Shown: positions 14,542 through 22,967 of the stretch, one piece after another
Numbering within the stretch: position 1 is the first letter of the stretch
Layout: each line of letters starts with the position of its first letter
NCBI GenBank assembly: GCA_002424365.1
Contig: DIRQ01000019.1
Coordinates: 1 to 57,530 of the forward strand
Source of the DNA: Syntrophomonas sp. UBA5432
GTDB taxonomy: Bacteria; Bacillota; Syntrophomonadia; Syntrophomonadales; Syntrophomonadaceae
Length of the DNA stretch: 57,530 bases
Reading direction: 5' to 3'
Program-made: the position numbers and the translations under genes
The notes under the pieces: generated by a model
Seen by the model: the letters and a program-made list of their open reading frames with translations, nothing else
Databases searched by the model: none
What the model was told of the DNA's origin: nothing

Positions 14542-16176
14542 ATGCCTATTACAGAATTTTTATCACGTAACGCTGAAATGTTTGGGCAAGAAAAATGTCT
14601 TACGGAGATCAATATGGATCTCCAGGAGAAAAATAACGTAACCTGGCTGGAATATGAACTCATCGAAAACAATCCGACCGGGGAATACCGCCGGGACATG
14701 ACCTGGCGTGTTTTTGACGAAAAAGCAAATCGACTGGCTAATCTGCTGCTCAAAAGGGGAATTAAAAAGGGAGATAAGGTAGCGATTCTGTTAATGAATT
14801 GTTTGGAATGGCTGCCCATTTATTTTGGCATATTAAAGGCTGGTGCCATTGCGGTCCCGTTAAATTTCCGCTATACAGCAGAGGAAATCAAATACTGTTT
14901 GGATTTGTCGGACAGTACAGCTTTGATTTTTGGACCTGAATTTATTGACCGTATGGAATCAATTATCAACCAGATTCCCAAAGTTAAAACCATCTTTTAT
15001 GCGGGGGAAAACCGCCCTCTTTTCGCGGAAAGCTATGATAGGCTCACGGCTAACTGTTCTTCGGAAGCTCCGCCGATTAGACTATCCGATGATGATGATG
15101 CGGCAATATATTTTTCATCGGGGACGACCGGATTTCCCAAAGCAATATTGCATAACCACGGCAGTTTAATGTCTTCGGCATATACGGAGCAAGCTCACCA
15201 CGGCCAAACCCGGGAGGACAACTTTTTATGCTTACCGCCGCTTTATCATACCGGTGCCAAAATGCACTGGTTTGGCAGCCTTATTTCAGGAAGTAAAGCG
15301 GTATTACTGCGCGGGGTTAAGCCGGAATGGATCATTAAAACCGTGTCCGCAGAAAAAATCACCATTGTCTGGCTCCTGGTTCCCTGGGCCCAGGATATTC
15401 TGGATGCTATTGAAAGAGGAGACGTAAATTTGGATGATTATGAGCTGTCCCAGTGGAGGCTGATGCATATAGGGGCTCAGCCGGTTCCGCCCAGTCTAAT
15501 TCGCCGTTGGAAAAAATATTTTCCGGATCATCTCTATGATACAAATTACGGCCTAAGTGAATCGATTGGCCCTGGATGTGTTCATTTAGGTACGGAAAAC
15601 ATACACAAAGTTGGGGCCATAGGCATTCCCGGTCACAATTGGCAGGTTAAGATCGCTGATGGAAATGGAAATACCGTTTCTCCTGGACAGGTTGGCGAAC
15701 TGGCAGTTAAGGGTCCGGGGGTTATGAAGTGCTACTACAAAGACCCGGAAGCAACAGCGGCAATAATCAAGGATGGCTGGCTATTTACAGGGGATATGGC
15801 CCGCAGGGACGAAGACGGCTTTATTTATTTGGTGGATCGGAAAAAAGACGTGATTATCAGTGGGGGAGAGAATCTGTACCCGGTGCAGATTGAAGATTTC
15901 CTGCGTGCTCATAAGGCCATAAAGGATGTAGCGGTTATCGGTCTGCCTGACAAACGCTTAGGTGAAATAGCAGCGGCTATCATAGAATTAAAACCAGGTT
16001 ATCACTGTACGGAAGAAGAGATAAGCAAGTTTTGTGCTCCCATGCCGCGTTATAAGCGTCCTCGGGCCATTATTTTTGATAAAGTGCCGCGCAATCCTAC
16101 CGGTAAAATTGAAAAACCACGCTTACGGGAAAAATACGGCGCCTCCAGTTTAGTGGCAGCTCTCACCGAAAGTTAA
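14542..16176 (+). CDS. AMP-dependent acyl-CoA synthetase/ligase
   Basis: A 544-residue cytoplasmic enzyme with GGGAGGAAAGCACC before the ATG. The ATP/AMP P-loop is YFSSGTTGFPKAI (about residue 190), followed by YGLSESIGPG, TGDMARRDEDGFIYLVDRKK, and the C-terminal lysine region PRNPTGKIEKP. This is the ANL superfamily: carboxylate plus ATP plus CoA to acyl-CoA. The size fits medium- or long-chain, or aryl, acyl-CoA ligases; the substrate is not readable. It has its own terminator, no operon partner, and no signal peptide. Confidence 0.9.
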   Translation: MPITEFLSRNAEMFGQEKCLTEINMDLQEKNNVTWLEYELIENNPTGEYRRDMTWRVFDEKANRLANLLLKRGIKKGDKVAILLMNCLEWLPIYFGILKAGAIAVPLNFRYTAEEIKYCLDLSDSTALIFGPEFIDRMESIINQIPKVKTIFYAGENRPLFAESYDRLTANCSSEAPPIRLSDDDDAAIYFSSGTTGFPKAILHNHGSLMSSAYTEQAHHGQTREDNFLCLPPLYHTGAKMHWFGSLISGSKAVLLRGVKPEWIIKTVSAEKITIVWLLVPWAQDILDAIERGDVNLDDYELSQWRLMHIGAQPVPPSLIRRWKKYFPDHLYDTNYGLSESIGPGCVHLGTENIHKVGAIGIPGHNWQVKIADGNGNTVSPGQVGELAVKGPGVMKCYYKDPEATAAIIKDGWLFTGDMARRDEDGFIYLVDRKKDVIISGGENLYPVQIEDFLRAHKAIKDVAVIGLPDKRLGEIAAAIIELKPGYHCTEEEISKFCAPMPRYKRPRAIIFDKVPRNPTGKIEKPRLREKYGASSLVAALTES

Positions 16177-16213
16177 CCCAACTATCTGGGAAGCAGCTGT
16201 TAAGCAGTAGCAT

Positions 16214-16251
16214 AAGAGGCTATGTCTATTGAAAGCACGGCCTCTTTTTTT
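16214..16251 (+). terminator. Rho-independent terminator of the acyl-CoA ligase gene
   Basis: Arms AAGAGGC (16214-16220) and GCCTCTT (16240-16246) are followed by a run of T, 38 bases after the stop codon. Confidence 0.75.
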
Positions 16252-16739
16252 ATGCCCGATACGGTACAAAATAAGATTGTGTAAAACAAATGGGGAGATA
16301 AAAAAAGAAAAATTTTCTAATTGAATTTATCCCGCCGAATAAATATCATAAGATGTTCGTAGAAAAATGGTATCTGGTTTGTATCAGATTAAGGATCAAT
16401 CAGTATATGTTGACTTTATTGTAGATTGTAGGCAGGATTATGGATGGTTGGTACAATAACCATTAAAGCCCTTCATTACTACTATTCTTAAAGGCAGCCG
16501 TAGTTCTTCGAACCATATCTTCGACCATCTGAGACCAGGAAAGGTCTTTTTTTATTCTCTGCGTAAAAAGGTGCAGCTCACCATTATTTGAGGTTATTCA
16601 TCATTTATAACTTTTTCGTAACCATTTTTAAGTATTTTGTAACGCAATTAGCAAAAAAAATTGTTATTGTGATAAAAAAGGACATGCTTTGGGCGTCGTG
16701 GGATACTGAAGAATATTGGATGGAGAGTGAAATCAAGCA
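16252..16739. other. 488-base gap: small terminator-like hairpin, no gene seen
   Basis: A short hairpin AGACC/GGTCT with a seven-T run sits at 16532-16553 on the plus strand. A short minus-strand frame (QMVEDMVRRTTAAFKNSSNE, then stop, around 16465-16535) looks like a relic but I cannot assign it. The last 150 bases are AT-rich and probably hold the promoter of the OatA-like operon. I see no conserved RNA. Confidence 0.4.
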
Positions 16740-18602
16740 ATGCAACGGGATGGAAGGAATCAATTCGACGCTCGACGTTATATGCCGGGATTGGATGGGC
16801 TGCGGGCTCTGGCGGTGCTGGCGGTGATTGCCTACCACTTGAACCTGCCCTGGGCTCCGGGAGGTCTATTAGGGGTATGCATATTTTTTGTTCTGTCCGG
16901 TTATCTGATTACAGACATTTTGGTTGCCCAATGGCAGTTTTCCGGGGGCTTGAATCTGAAAGAATTCTGGCTGGGCCGGGCCCGGCGGTTGCTGCCGGCA
17001 CTGTTCGTCATGCTGGCCGGCGTAATCGTCTGGCTCTCTTTCTGCGATCCCGGGCGACTGTCATCATTGTGGAAGGATGTTATTGCTGCGGTATTTTATA
17101 CCAGCAACTGGTGGCTGATCTTTCATCAGGTTTCTTACTTTGCCAGTTTCGGACCTCCTTCGCCATTGGGGCACCTCTGGTCCTTAGCCATAGAGGAACA
17201 GTTTTATTTGCTCTGGCCTTTGTTGTTATGGATGGGGCTGCGTTACATTCCCCGGCGGGGCCGCCTGATCAAACTCATCATGGCTTTAGCTGTTACTTCA
17301 GCCATTTCCATGGCCATTATTTATCAACCGGGCATGGATCCCAGCCGGGTTTACTACGGAACCGATACCCGTGCTTTTGCTCTGCTGATCGGTGCGGCGC
17401 TGGCACTGGTATGGCCCAGCCGCAGGCTGTCGGCTGATCTGCTACCCCGGCGTCGCCTATTCCTTGATGCAGCTGGGGGAGCGGCCCTGCTGGCCATGCT
17501 GTTAATGATCTGGCAGAGCAATCAATATCAGACTTTTCTATACTCTGGCGGGCTTTTCCTTTTCGCAATCATCTCGGCGGTCCTGGTAGCAGTGCTGGCT
17601 CATCCGGCCAGCCGGCTGGGCCGGCTTTTTGGCATGCAGCCATTACGGTGGCTGGGGGTTTGTTCGTATGGAATTTATCTCTGGCACTACCCGGTAATCA
17701 TTCTGACCAGTCCGGGGTTCAATACAGAGGGACTGAGTATTGTTCTGGCGGGGGAACAAATGCTGTTGAGTATTCTTCTGGCAGCGGTTTCGTGGTATTT
17801 TATTGAAGATCCGATCCGGCACGGCAAGTGGAAAAAGCAGTGGAAGGGTCTGTCCATCGTATTAAGACACCGCCCCAGGTTATTGGTAGCGCATGGCAAG
17901 GCTACCTTAACGAGTATTATATTAATCATGTTTGTATTTATATCGGTGGTAAGCGGGTGTTCATTGATCAGCCATGCAGATCAGCAGAGTATACCAACCA
18001 GGGCGGCCGGTAAAACGAAAACGGAGCAAACGATCAAGCCTGCCGAAAACCAAGTACAGGAAAGCATGGATAATGAAACCGAGAGCCAGGCCGGCACGGA
18101 GGCAAATGGGGACACAGACAAAAGGGATGTATTTACCGGAAAAGGAGTTACGGCTATCGGTGATTCAGTCATGGTGGAAGTGGGCCCTGCATTGCAGAAG
18201 CTTTTTCCGGACATTGTAGTGGATGGCAAAATTGGCCGGCAAATGTACCAGGCGCCCCAGGTCATTAAAAATCTTAAAGATCAAGGTATTCTGGGAAATA
18301 CGGTTATTATCGAGCTGGGAGCAAATGGTGCATTTACGGAAAAACAGTTTGCGGATATACTGGAGTTGCTGGGAAATGACCGGCAGATTGTGCTGATAAA
18401 TAACCGGGTTCCGAAGCCGTGGGAAAGTGTGGTCAACCACCTTCTGTCCCAGGCTGCCGAGGACAATTCAAATATAAAACTGGTGGATTGGTATACCGCC
18501 AGCAGCGGTCATAATGAATATTTTTACTCGGACGGAGTGCACCTACAACAAGCCGGTGTCCAGGCCTATGTGTCGCTGGTGACCGATGCGGTTAACCCTT
18601 GA
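16740..18602 (+). CDS. OatA-like acyltransferase 3 / SGNH fusion (peptidoglycan or glycan O-acetyltransferase)
   Basis: A 620-residue membrane enzyme. Residues 1 to about 385 are an acyltransferase-3 module with about ten or eleven helices, opening GLDGLRALAVLAVIAYHL, with FFVLSGYLITD and SLAIEEQFYLLWPLLL. After a last helix and a Gln/Glu-rich linker, residues about 465-620 form an extracytoplasmic SGNH esterase/transferase domain with block I GDS (G474-D475-S476) and block V D598-G-V-H601. This two-part design is that of OatA, which acetylates MurNAc C6-OH and confers lysozyme resistance. The glycan target here is inferred. It is followed within 46 bases by a two-component system, probably in one operon. 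Confidence 0.9.
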   Translation: MQRDGRNQFDARRYMPGLDGLRALAVLAVIAYHLNLPWAPGGLLGVCIFFVLSGYLITDILVAQWQFSGGLNLKEFWLGRARRLLPALFVMLAGVIVWLSFCDPGRLSSLWKDVIAAVFYTSNWWLIFHQVSYFASFGPPSPLGHLWSLAIEEQFYLLWPLLLWMGLRYIPRRGRLIKLIMALAVTSAISMAIIYQPGMDPSRVYYGTDTRAFALLIGAALALVWPSRRLSADLLPRRRLFLDAAGGAALLAMLLMIWQSNQYQTFLYSGGLFLFAIISAVLVAVLAHPASRLGRLFGMQPLRWLGVCSYGIYLWHYPVIILTSPGFNTEGLSIVLAGEQMLLSILLAAVSWYFIEDPIRHGKWKKQWKGLSIVLRHRPRLLVAHGKATLTSIILIMFVFISVVSGCSLISHADQQSIPTRAAGKTKTEQTIKPAENQVQESMDNETESQAGTEANGDTDKRDVFTGKGVTAIGDSVMVEVGPALQKLFPDIVVDGKIGRQMYQAPQVIKNLKDQGILGNTVIIELGANGAFTEKQFADILELLGNDRQIVLINNRVPKPWESVVNHLLSQAAEDNSNIKLVDWYTASSGHNEYFYSDGVHLQQAGVQAYVSLVTDAVNP

Positions 18603-18647
18603 GCTTAAATGATGTATAAATATCTGATACGGGAGTGGAAAAATCCG

Positions 18648-19361
18648 ATGAACGAAATAAAAATGAAAGTTCTGGTTGTTGAAGATGAAGAGGCAATCAG
18701 ACGTTTTATCACCCTTAATCTCAGTGCGGCCGGTTACGAAATTGGCGAAGCGGATACGGGGGAGAAAGCGCTGGCCATGTTGGGCAGCTTTAGACCTGAT
18801 GTTATCGTGCTGGATTTGATGTTGCCGGGAATCAGCGGATTTGAAGTCTGCAAGCAGATCCGGGAAAAGATGCCTGAGACGTTTGTGATCATGCTGACGG
18901 CCAAAGGGCAGGATACCGATAAAATTCTTGGCCTCGAACTAGGAGCCGACGATTATATGGTCAAACCGTTTAACCCCATTGAATTAACCGCGCGAATCAA
19001 GGCCATGTTAAGGCGCAGCACCCATTTCAAGGCGGAAAATGATATACTGGCATGCGATGATCTGTTGCTGGACCTCGCTGCCAATAAGTTTTTTAAAAAT
19101 CATATTGAAATCGAATTAACGCCGACTGAATTCGCTTTGCTGAAGATGTTTATGGAAAATCAGGGCAAGGCGCTGGAACGCAATGAGATGTTGAATGTCG
19201 TCTGGGGAGAGAATTATTTTGGCGATACCAAAACCCTGGACGTGCATATCAGACGGTTACGGGAAAAGCTGGAAGACAAGCCTTCAGAGCCTGAATACAT
19301 TAAAACGGTTTGGGGCCGCGGCTATCGATTGCAAGCCAGAGCCCGCAGGAGCACGCCATGA
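18648..19361 (+). CDS. OmpR-family response regulator
   Basis: A 237-residue regulator: receiver domain (KVLVVEDEEAIRRF; VIVLDLMLPGISGFE with the phosphoacceptor aspartate; MLTAKG; DDYMVKPF) and winged-helix DNA-binding domain (ELTPTEFALLKMF; DVHIRRLREKLE; VWGRGYRL). Start 18648 is chosen for the GGGAGTGG site; an upstream in-frame ATG at 18609 lies seven bases after the OatA-like stop and is possible. The stop overlaps the kinase start (ATGA). Confidence 0.93.
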   Translation: MNEIKMKVLVVEDEEAIRRFITLNLSAAGYEIGEADTGEKALAMLGSFRPDVIVLDLMLPGISGFEVCKQIREKMPETFVIMLTAKGQDTDKILGLELGADDYMVKPFNPIELTARIKAMLRRSTHFKAENDILACDDLLLDLAANKFFKNHIEIELTPTEFALLKMFMENQGKALERNEMLNVVWGENYFGDTKTLDVHIRRLREKLEDKPSEPEYIKTVWGRGYRLQARARRSTP

Positions 19362-20749
19362 AGGGAATCAGATTAAGGCTGACCGTCATTTTTATGATCG
19401 TTATTATTTGCACCGTTGCAATTTTGGAAATACTGCTTATTTATATCGTCAGGCAGAACTACTATAACAGTTTGGAAGGCAGTTTGCACAATCAGATCAA
19501 GATTTGCGCGGACATGTATTCCAAATATTATGGTGATACCTCGCTGCAGGACAATGTGCTTTATAATGTTGATACATTTTGGAACCAGAGCAATGCCGAA
19601 GTGCAGATTATTGATCAAGACGGCAACATTATCATGGATTCCCAGGGCATCATTTCATCGGAGACGGCCGGTATCGACATCAAGGAAGCTTTGGACGGCA
19701 AAAATGGGAGCTGGATAGGAACCTTAAACGGGCAAAAAGTTATGACCGTTGCCAATCCACTGAAATCAGGCGATCAAGTCATTGGCGCCCTGCGATTTGT
19801 CGCCTCGTTAAGCGCCGTTGATCAGGATATTTTAAAAACCGAAGAGATTTTTATATTGATAGGTTTCATGGTAATCCTCATCGTTGGTACGGTGAGTGCT
19901 TTTTTAGCCAACACCATCGTGGTGCCCTTGCAGGAAATTACCTCCGTGGCGCAGAAGATGGCCAAGGGCAATTTCCAAATCAAAAGCCAGAAAAAGCGTG
20001 ACGATGAGATAGGTAAGCTTTCTGACACTCTGAATTACCTGGCTGATGAAATCGTTAAAAAGGAACAGCTTAAAAACGACTTTATTTCCTCCGTGTCTCA
20101 TGAACTGCGCACCCCTTTGACTTCCATTAAGGGCTGGGCGATTACGTTACAGAGTGAGAGATTTCAGCAGAAAGAAATGCTTAGCGACGGCCTGAATATC
20201 ATTGCCAAAGAGAGCGACCGGCTGACCCGGATGGTGGAAGATCTTTTGGATTTCTCCAAGTTTGTCTCTGCCAGAATCAAACTCAACCCGGAAGAGGTAA
20301 ACCTGATCAATCTGTGCGAACATTTGCGCAAACAGCTGACCCCGCGGGCAATGCGGGAAAATATTGAATTTACCGTTGAATATCCTGAAAATGTGCCCCA
20401 TATTTATGCGGACGCAAACCGGCTGAAACAGTTGTTTATTAACATTCTGGATAATGCCTTTAATTTCAATCATCCGGGAGGATGTGTTCATTTTAAAGTA
20501 GAAATGCAGGATCAAAGTTTTAAATTCACCATCTCTGACAGCGGCTGCGGAATAGGTGCCGATGAACTGCCCAAGGTAAAAGAGAAATTCTACAAAGGGA
20601 AGAGCTCGCTTTCAAAAAACGGCATCGGACTTTCCATTTGCGAGGAGATTGTTACCCTGATGAAAGGCAAACTGGAAATCATGAGTGAGCTAAACCGGGG
20701 CACCAATGTGGTGATCATTTTACCCAGAGGGGAGAGGGCAGATGCTTGA
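19358..20749 (+). CDS. Sensor histidine kinase
   Basis: A 463-residue kinase, translationally coupled to its regulator. Order: membrane helix (LTVIFMIVIICTVAILEILL), an extracytoplasmic sensor of about 140 residues (double-PAS/Cache-like length), second helix (IFILIGFMVILIVGTVSAFL), HAMP linker, dimerisation helix with SHELRTPLTSIK, N box (NRLKQLFINILDNAFNFN) and ATP lid (DSGCGIG; NGIGLSI). It overlaps the next lipoprotein gene by 8 bases. The signal is unknown; given neighbours, cell-wall state is a reasonable guess. Confidence 0.92.
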   Translation: MKGIRLRLTVIFMIVIICTVAILEILLIYIVRQNYYNSLEGSLHNQIKICADMYSKYYGDTSLQDNVLYNVDTFWNQSNAEVQIIDQDGNIIMDSQGIISSETAGIDIKEALDGKNGSWIGTLNGQKVMTVANPLKSGDQVIGALRFVASLSAVDQDILKTEEIFILIGFMVILIVGTVSAFLANTIVVPLQEITSVAQKMAKGNFQIKSQKKRDDEIGKLSDTLNYLADEIVKKEQLKNDFISSVSHELRTPLTSIKGWAITLQSERFQQKEMLSDGLNIIAKESDRLTRMVEDLLDFSKFVSARIKLNPEEVNLINLCEHLRKQLTPRAMRENIEFTVEYPENVPHIYADANRLKQLFINILDNAFNFNHPGGCVHFKVEMQDQSFKFTISDSGCGIGADELPKVKEKFYKGKSSLSKNGIGLSICEEIVTLMKGKLEIMSELNRGTNVVIILPRGERADA

Positions 20750-22178
20750 GAAATACACGCTTTTACCGGCATTATTTCTTCTTCTTTTCGTGGGCGGATG
20801 CGCCAATCCTTCCTGGACTACGGCAGGGAAGATTGTTCCGCCCGTATACGAGGTTTGTCCGCTGGAGGGAAAATGGTCAGTGATCGAGGAGCTGGTTTCC
20901 GATGGGTATTCGGGCAAGACCAGCGTGGATGCCGCAGGCAGTTTGCTTCAATTTAGCAGGGAAGCTGCGATATTAAGCAGTAATGTCTGGAACAAACCTA
21001 CCTATAAAGCAAAGAAGGTCAATGCAACGGATTATCTAATGACCAGACATACCGTCCTGGACAGCGATCTGGTATTGACAAGCGAAAAAGTTGAAGTGGT
21101 TACCGTATTCGCAGATTCTAATTATCTGGGCGAATTTATGAAAATTAATGATTCAACCATTGTTTGCTTTGTTCAAAATAAAGTGCTGCTGCTGCATAAA
21201 ATCGCCGCTCATGCTGATGATCCCAGGTCGATCGCCAACGCCAGTATTGATGATACCGATCAGTATAATAAAACCGGCGCTTCAGGGATTTTTATCGGAC
21301 TTAAAATACCGTCCAATCATGACTATATTTACAAGACGGTTTGGGTCGCGGCAGACAATAAAAAACTTCATCCGGTGCTAAGCAGGAATGATATATATTT
21401 CCCGCGTAAAAGCGGTTTCTGGGAACTGCAGGTGAAACAAGGAAATAATAGATCAGCATTATCCGCCCATAACATGGCGGAAAAAGACCTGGCGGCGACA
21501 AAAAAAGTCTCTGCCAAAACCGCATCATCCGTTTCGGAGAGCATAGTCATTGATTATATCGGCAATGATTATGTCGCCATAGAGAACAATACCGGCGATA
21601 TAACCAGACTGCAGGTTTTGCCGGTGGATAAACCATCATCGCCGATCGGCATCAAAGTTTCAGATCTGCTGGGGCCTGCGGGATTGAAAGCGTATCATGG
21701 CGCCAGGGAACAAGCGGTTCAAACCTTGTACAGCCAGAGAAACACTTTGATAAATGCGGATATAAACGAAGACAATTATGGACTGACACGAAAAAACGGC
21801 CATTGGTATCTGCAGGGAAGATTAAATTATTACTGCAATAACGCTCCCGGGATCATGGATTTTATTATAAAATTCCTTCCCCCCGCGAATTTGGTATTTT
21901 ACGATGCGTTATATCCTGGTTGGCAGAGTATAAAGGACCGGGTTCCTAATGCGCTGGATGCGGTTACTTCTCCCAACAAGGATATCGCGGTGGTTAAAAC
22001 CAAACGCAAATTGTATATTTTCGGTATCAACGGCGAACAGCTGAATAGCATCCCTCTGGGGGAAATTGCCCTGGATGAAGGAACAACGATTATAATGGCC
22101 GAGTGGGCTACCGGGTTTTACGTGGATGATTGGGAGAAGAATTTTCTAACCAACGGCGCGAGCGTGCTGGAGAAGTGA
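20742..22178 (+). CDS. Uncharacterised lipoprotein coupled to a two-component system
   Basis: A 478-residue exported protein whose start overlaps the kinase stop by 8 bases. The signal peptide (MLEKYTLLPALFLLLFVGGC) carries a lipobox with C20. The mature part has many short beta strands and no motif that I recognise; repeated KTVWVAADNKK/VVKTKRKLYIFGI-like strands hint at a beta-propeller or beta-sandwich, which is inference. Tight coupling to the sensor kinase suggests it is part of the sensing or output branch of the same operon as the OatA-like enzyme. Confidence 0.8.
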   Translation: MLEKYTLLPALFLLLFVGGCANPSWTTAGKIVPPVYEVCPLEGKWSVIEELVSDGYSGKTSVDAAGSLLQFSREAAILSSNVWNKPTYKAKKVNATDYLMTRHTVLDSDLVLTSEKVEVVTVFADSNYLGEFMKINDSTIVCFVQNKVLLLHKIAAHADDPRSIANASIDDTDQYNKTGASGIFIGLKIPSNHDYIYKTVWVAADNKKLHPVLSRNDIYFPRKSGFWELQVKQGNNRSALSAHNMAEKDLAATKKVSAKTASSVSESIVIDYIGNDYVAIENNTGDITRLQVLPVDKPSSPIGIKVSDLLGPAGLKAYHGAREQAVQTLYSQRNTLINADINEDNYGLTRKNGHWYLQGRLNYYCNNAPGIMDFIIKFLPPANLVFYDALYPGWQSIKDRVPNALDAVTSPNKDIAVVKTKRKLYIFGINGEQLNSIPLGEIALDEGTTIIMAEWATGFYVDDWEKNFLTNGASVLEK

Positions 22179-22257
22179 ACGCCATATTTCCCGCCAGCGC
22201 CTGCGGAACGATCTGCATTAAAGGTCGGCTGAGTTTTCATCAGCGCACTTGGCGGAC

Positions 22258-22312
22258 TACTTACGTTGAGGATTGGATTAGGAGTTTACACAAAATTGTT
22301 GACACCCCCGGA
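22258..22312 (+). mobile_element. Possible IS256-family terminal remnant
   Basis: The string GAGTTTACACAAAATTGTTG at 22281-22300 resembles the conserved outer end of IS256-type elements (GTTTACACAAAATTNTTGACAC). No transposase is left, and the matching left end is not seen. Low confidence, from memory of the terminal repeat. Confidence 0.3.
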
Positions 22313-22319
22313 TAGCTTG

Positions 22320-22574
22320 CTAATAATGCCCCTTACAACTTGCTATGTAAATATTATCTCCATCGATACTGTAAATTAATCTATGTGCGGATGTAATACG
22401 ACGGCTCCAGTACCCAGACAATTCATGTTTCAAAGGCTCTGGTTTACCTAAACCATCATTACCATTTCTTTCGATATCTTTTATTAAATCATTAATTTTT
22501 CTTAGTATCTTTTTATCATTAACTTGCCAGTATAAATAATGCTCCCAGGAGATATCTGAAAATATCTTATTCAT
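22320..22574 (-). CDS. yoeB: YoeB-family mRNA interferase toxin
   Basis: An 84-residue toxin, exactly the length of E. coli YoeB. The active-site residues known from E. coli YoeB fall at the same numbers: E46 (in GKPEPLKHELSGYWSRRI), R65 (in SAHRLIY) and H83 with Y84 ending the chain (CKGHY). YoeB binds the ribosome and cuts mRNA at the A site. The gene overlaps its antitoxin by 8 bases, downstream in the same operon. Confidence 0.95.
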   Translation of the reverse strand: MNKIFSDISWEHYLYWQVNDKKILRKINDLIKDIERNGNDGLGKPEPLKHELSGYWSRRITSAHRLIYSIDGDNIYIASCKGHY

Positions 22575-22821
22575 CTAATAGCTCTCTTTTCTTTCCTCTA
22601 CCTTTTTTTAACTGTTCAATAGACTGCAGTAGTTCATTATAATATTCCGGATTGCTTCGTACATAAAGGTTTTCCAAAAGGTTGTTATACTCTGATTCAG
22701 ATATAATTACTACATTTTCGCCTCTCTCCCGAGTAACGATGATAGTTTCAAAATCATAAGTAGCCTTGTCACAGTATTCCTTGAAGTTTTGCCTTACATC
22801 TGAATAATTTGTAGCTATCAT
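22567..22821 (-). CDS. yefM: YefM-family antitoxin
   Basis: An 84-residue antitoxin. Start 22821 is set by AAAGAGGTGATTTCT; a longer frame exists but would cross the operator. The N-terminal Phd/YefM DNA-binding fold (MIATNYSDVRQNFKEYCDKA; ETIIVTRERGENVVIISE; EYNNLLENLYV) is followed by a charged tail that would bind YoeB. A pair of TGTACA sites lies just upstream. Complete module, expected to be functional. Confidence 0.93.
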   Translation of the reverse strand: MIATNYSDVRQNFKEYCDKATYDFETIIVTRERGENVVIISESEYNNLLENLYVRSNPEYYNELLQSIEQLKKGRGKKRELLDE

Positions 22822-22843
22822 AGAAATCACCTCTTTAATATAT

Positions 22844-22861
22844 TGTACAATGCAGTGTACA
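22844..22861. promoter_or_regulatory. YefM operator: two TGTACA sites 12 bp apart
   Basis: TGTACA occurs at 22844-22849 and 22856-22861, within a perfect dyad TTGTACA-N6-TGTACAA. E. coli YefM is known to recognise TGTACA repeats with 12-bp centre-to-centre spacing, and the spacing here is also 12 bp. It lies 23 bases upstream of the antitoxin start. Confidence 0.75.
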
Positions 22862-22967
22862 ATTACACAACAAGTTTTTAAATAAATCACAGTATTAAAC
22901 TAGGTTTACTAATTTCACACTGCCGGAGCTTTCCTAACTCCAAAATGGATAATAAAAAACTGACAAA

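Noticed and set aside
16727..17437. 236-codon plus-strand frame
   Set aside because: It overlaps the start of the OatA-like gene in another frame; the OatA-like frame carries all family motifs.
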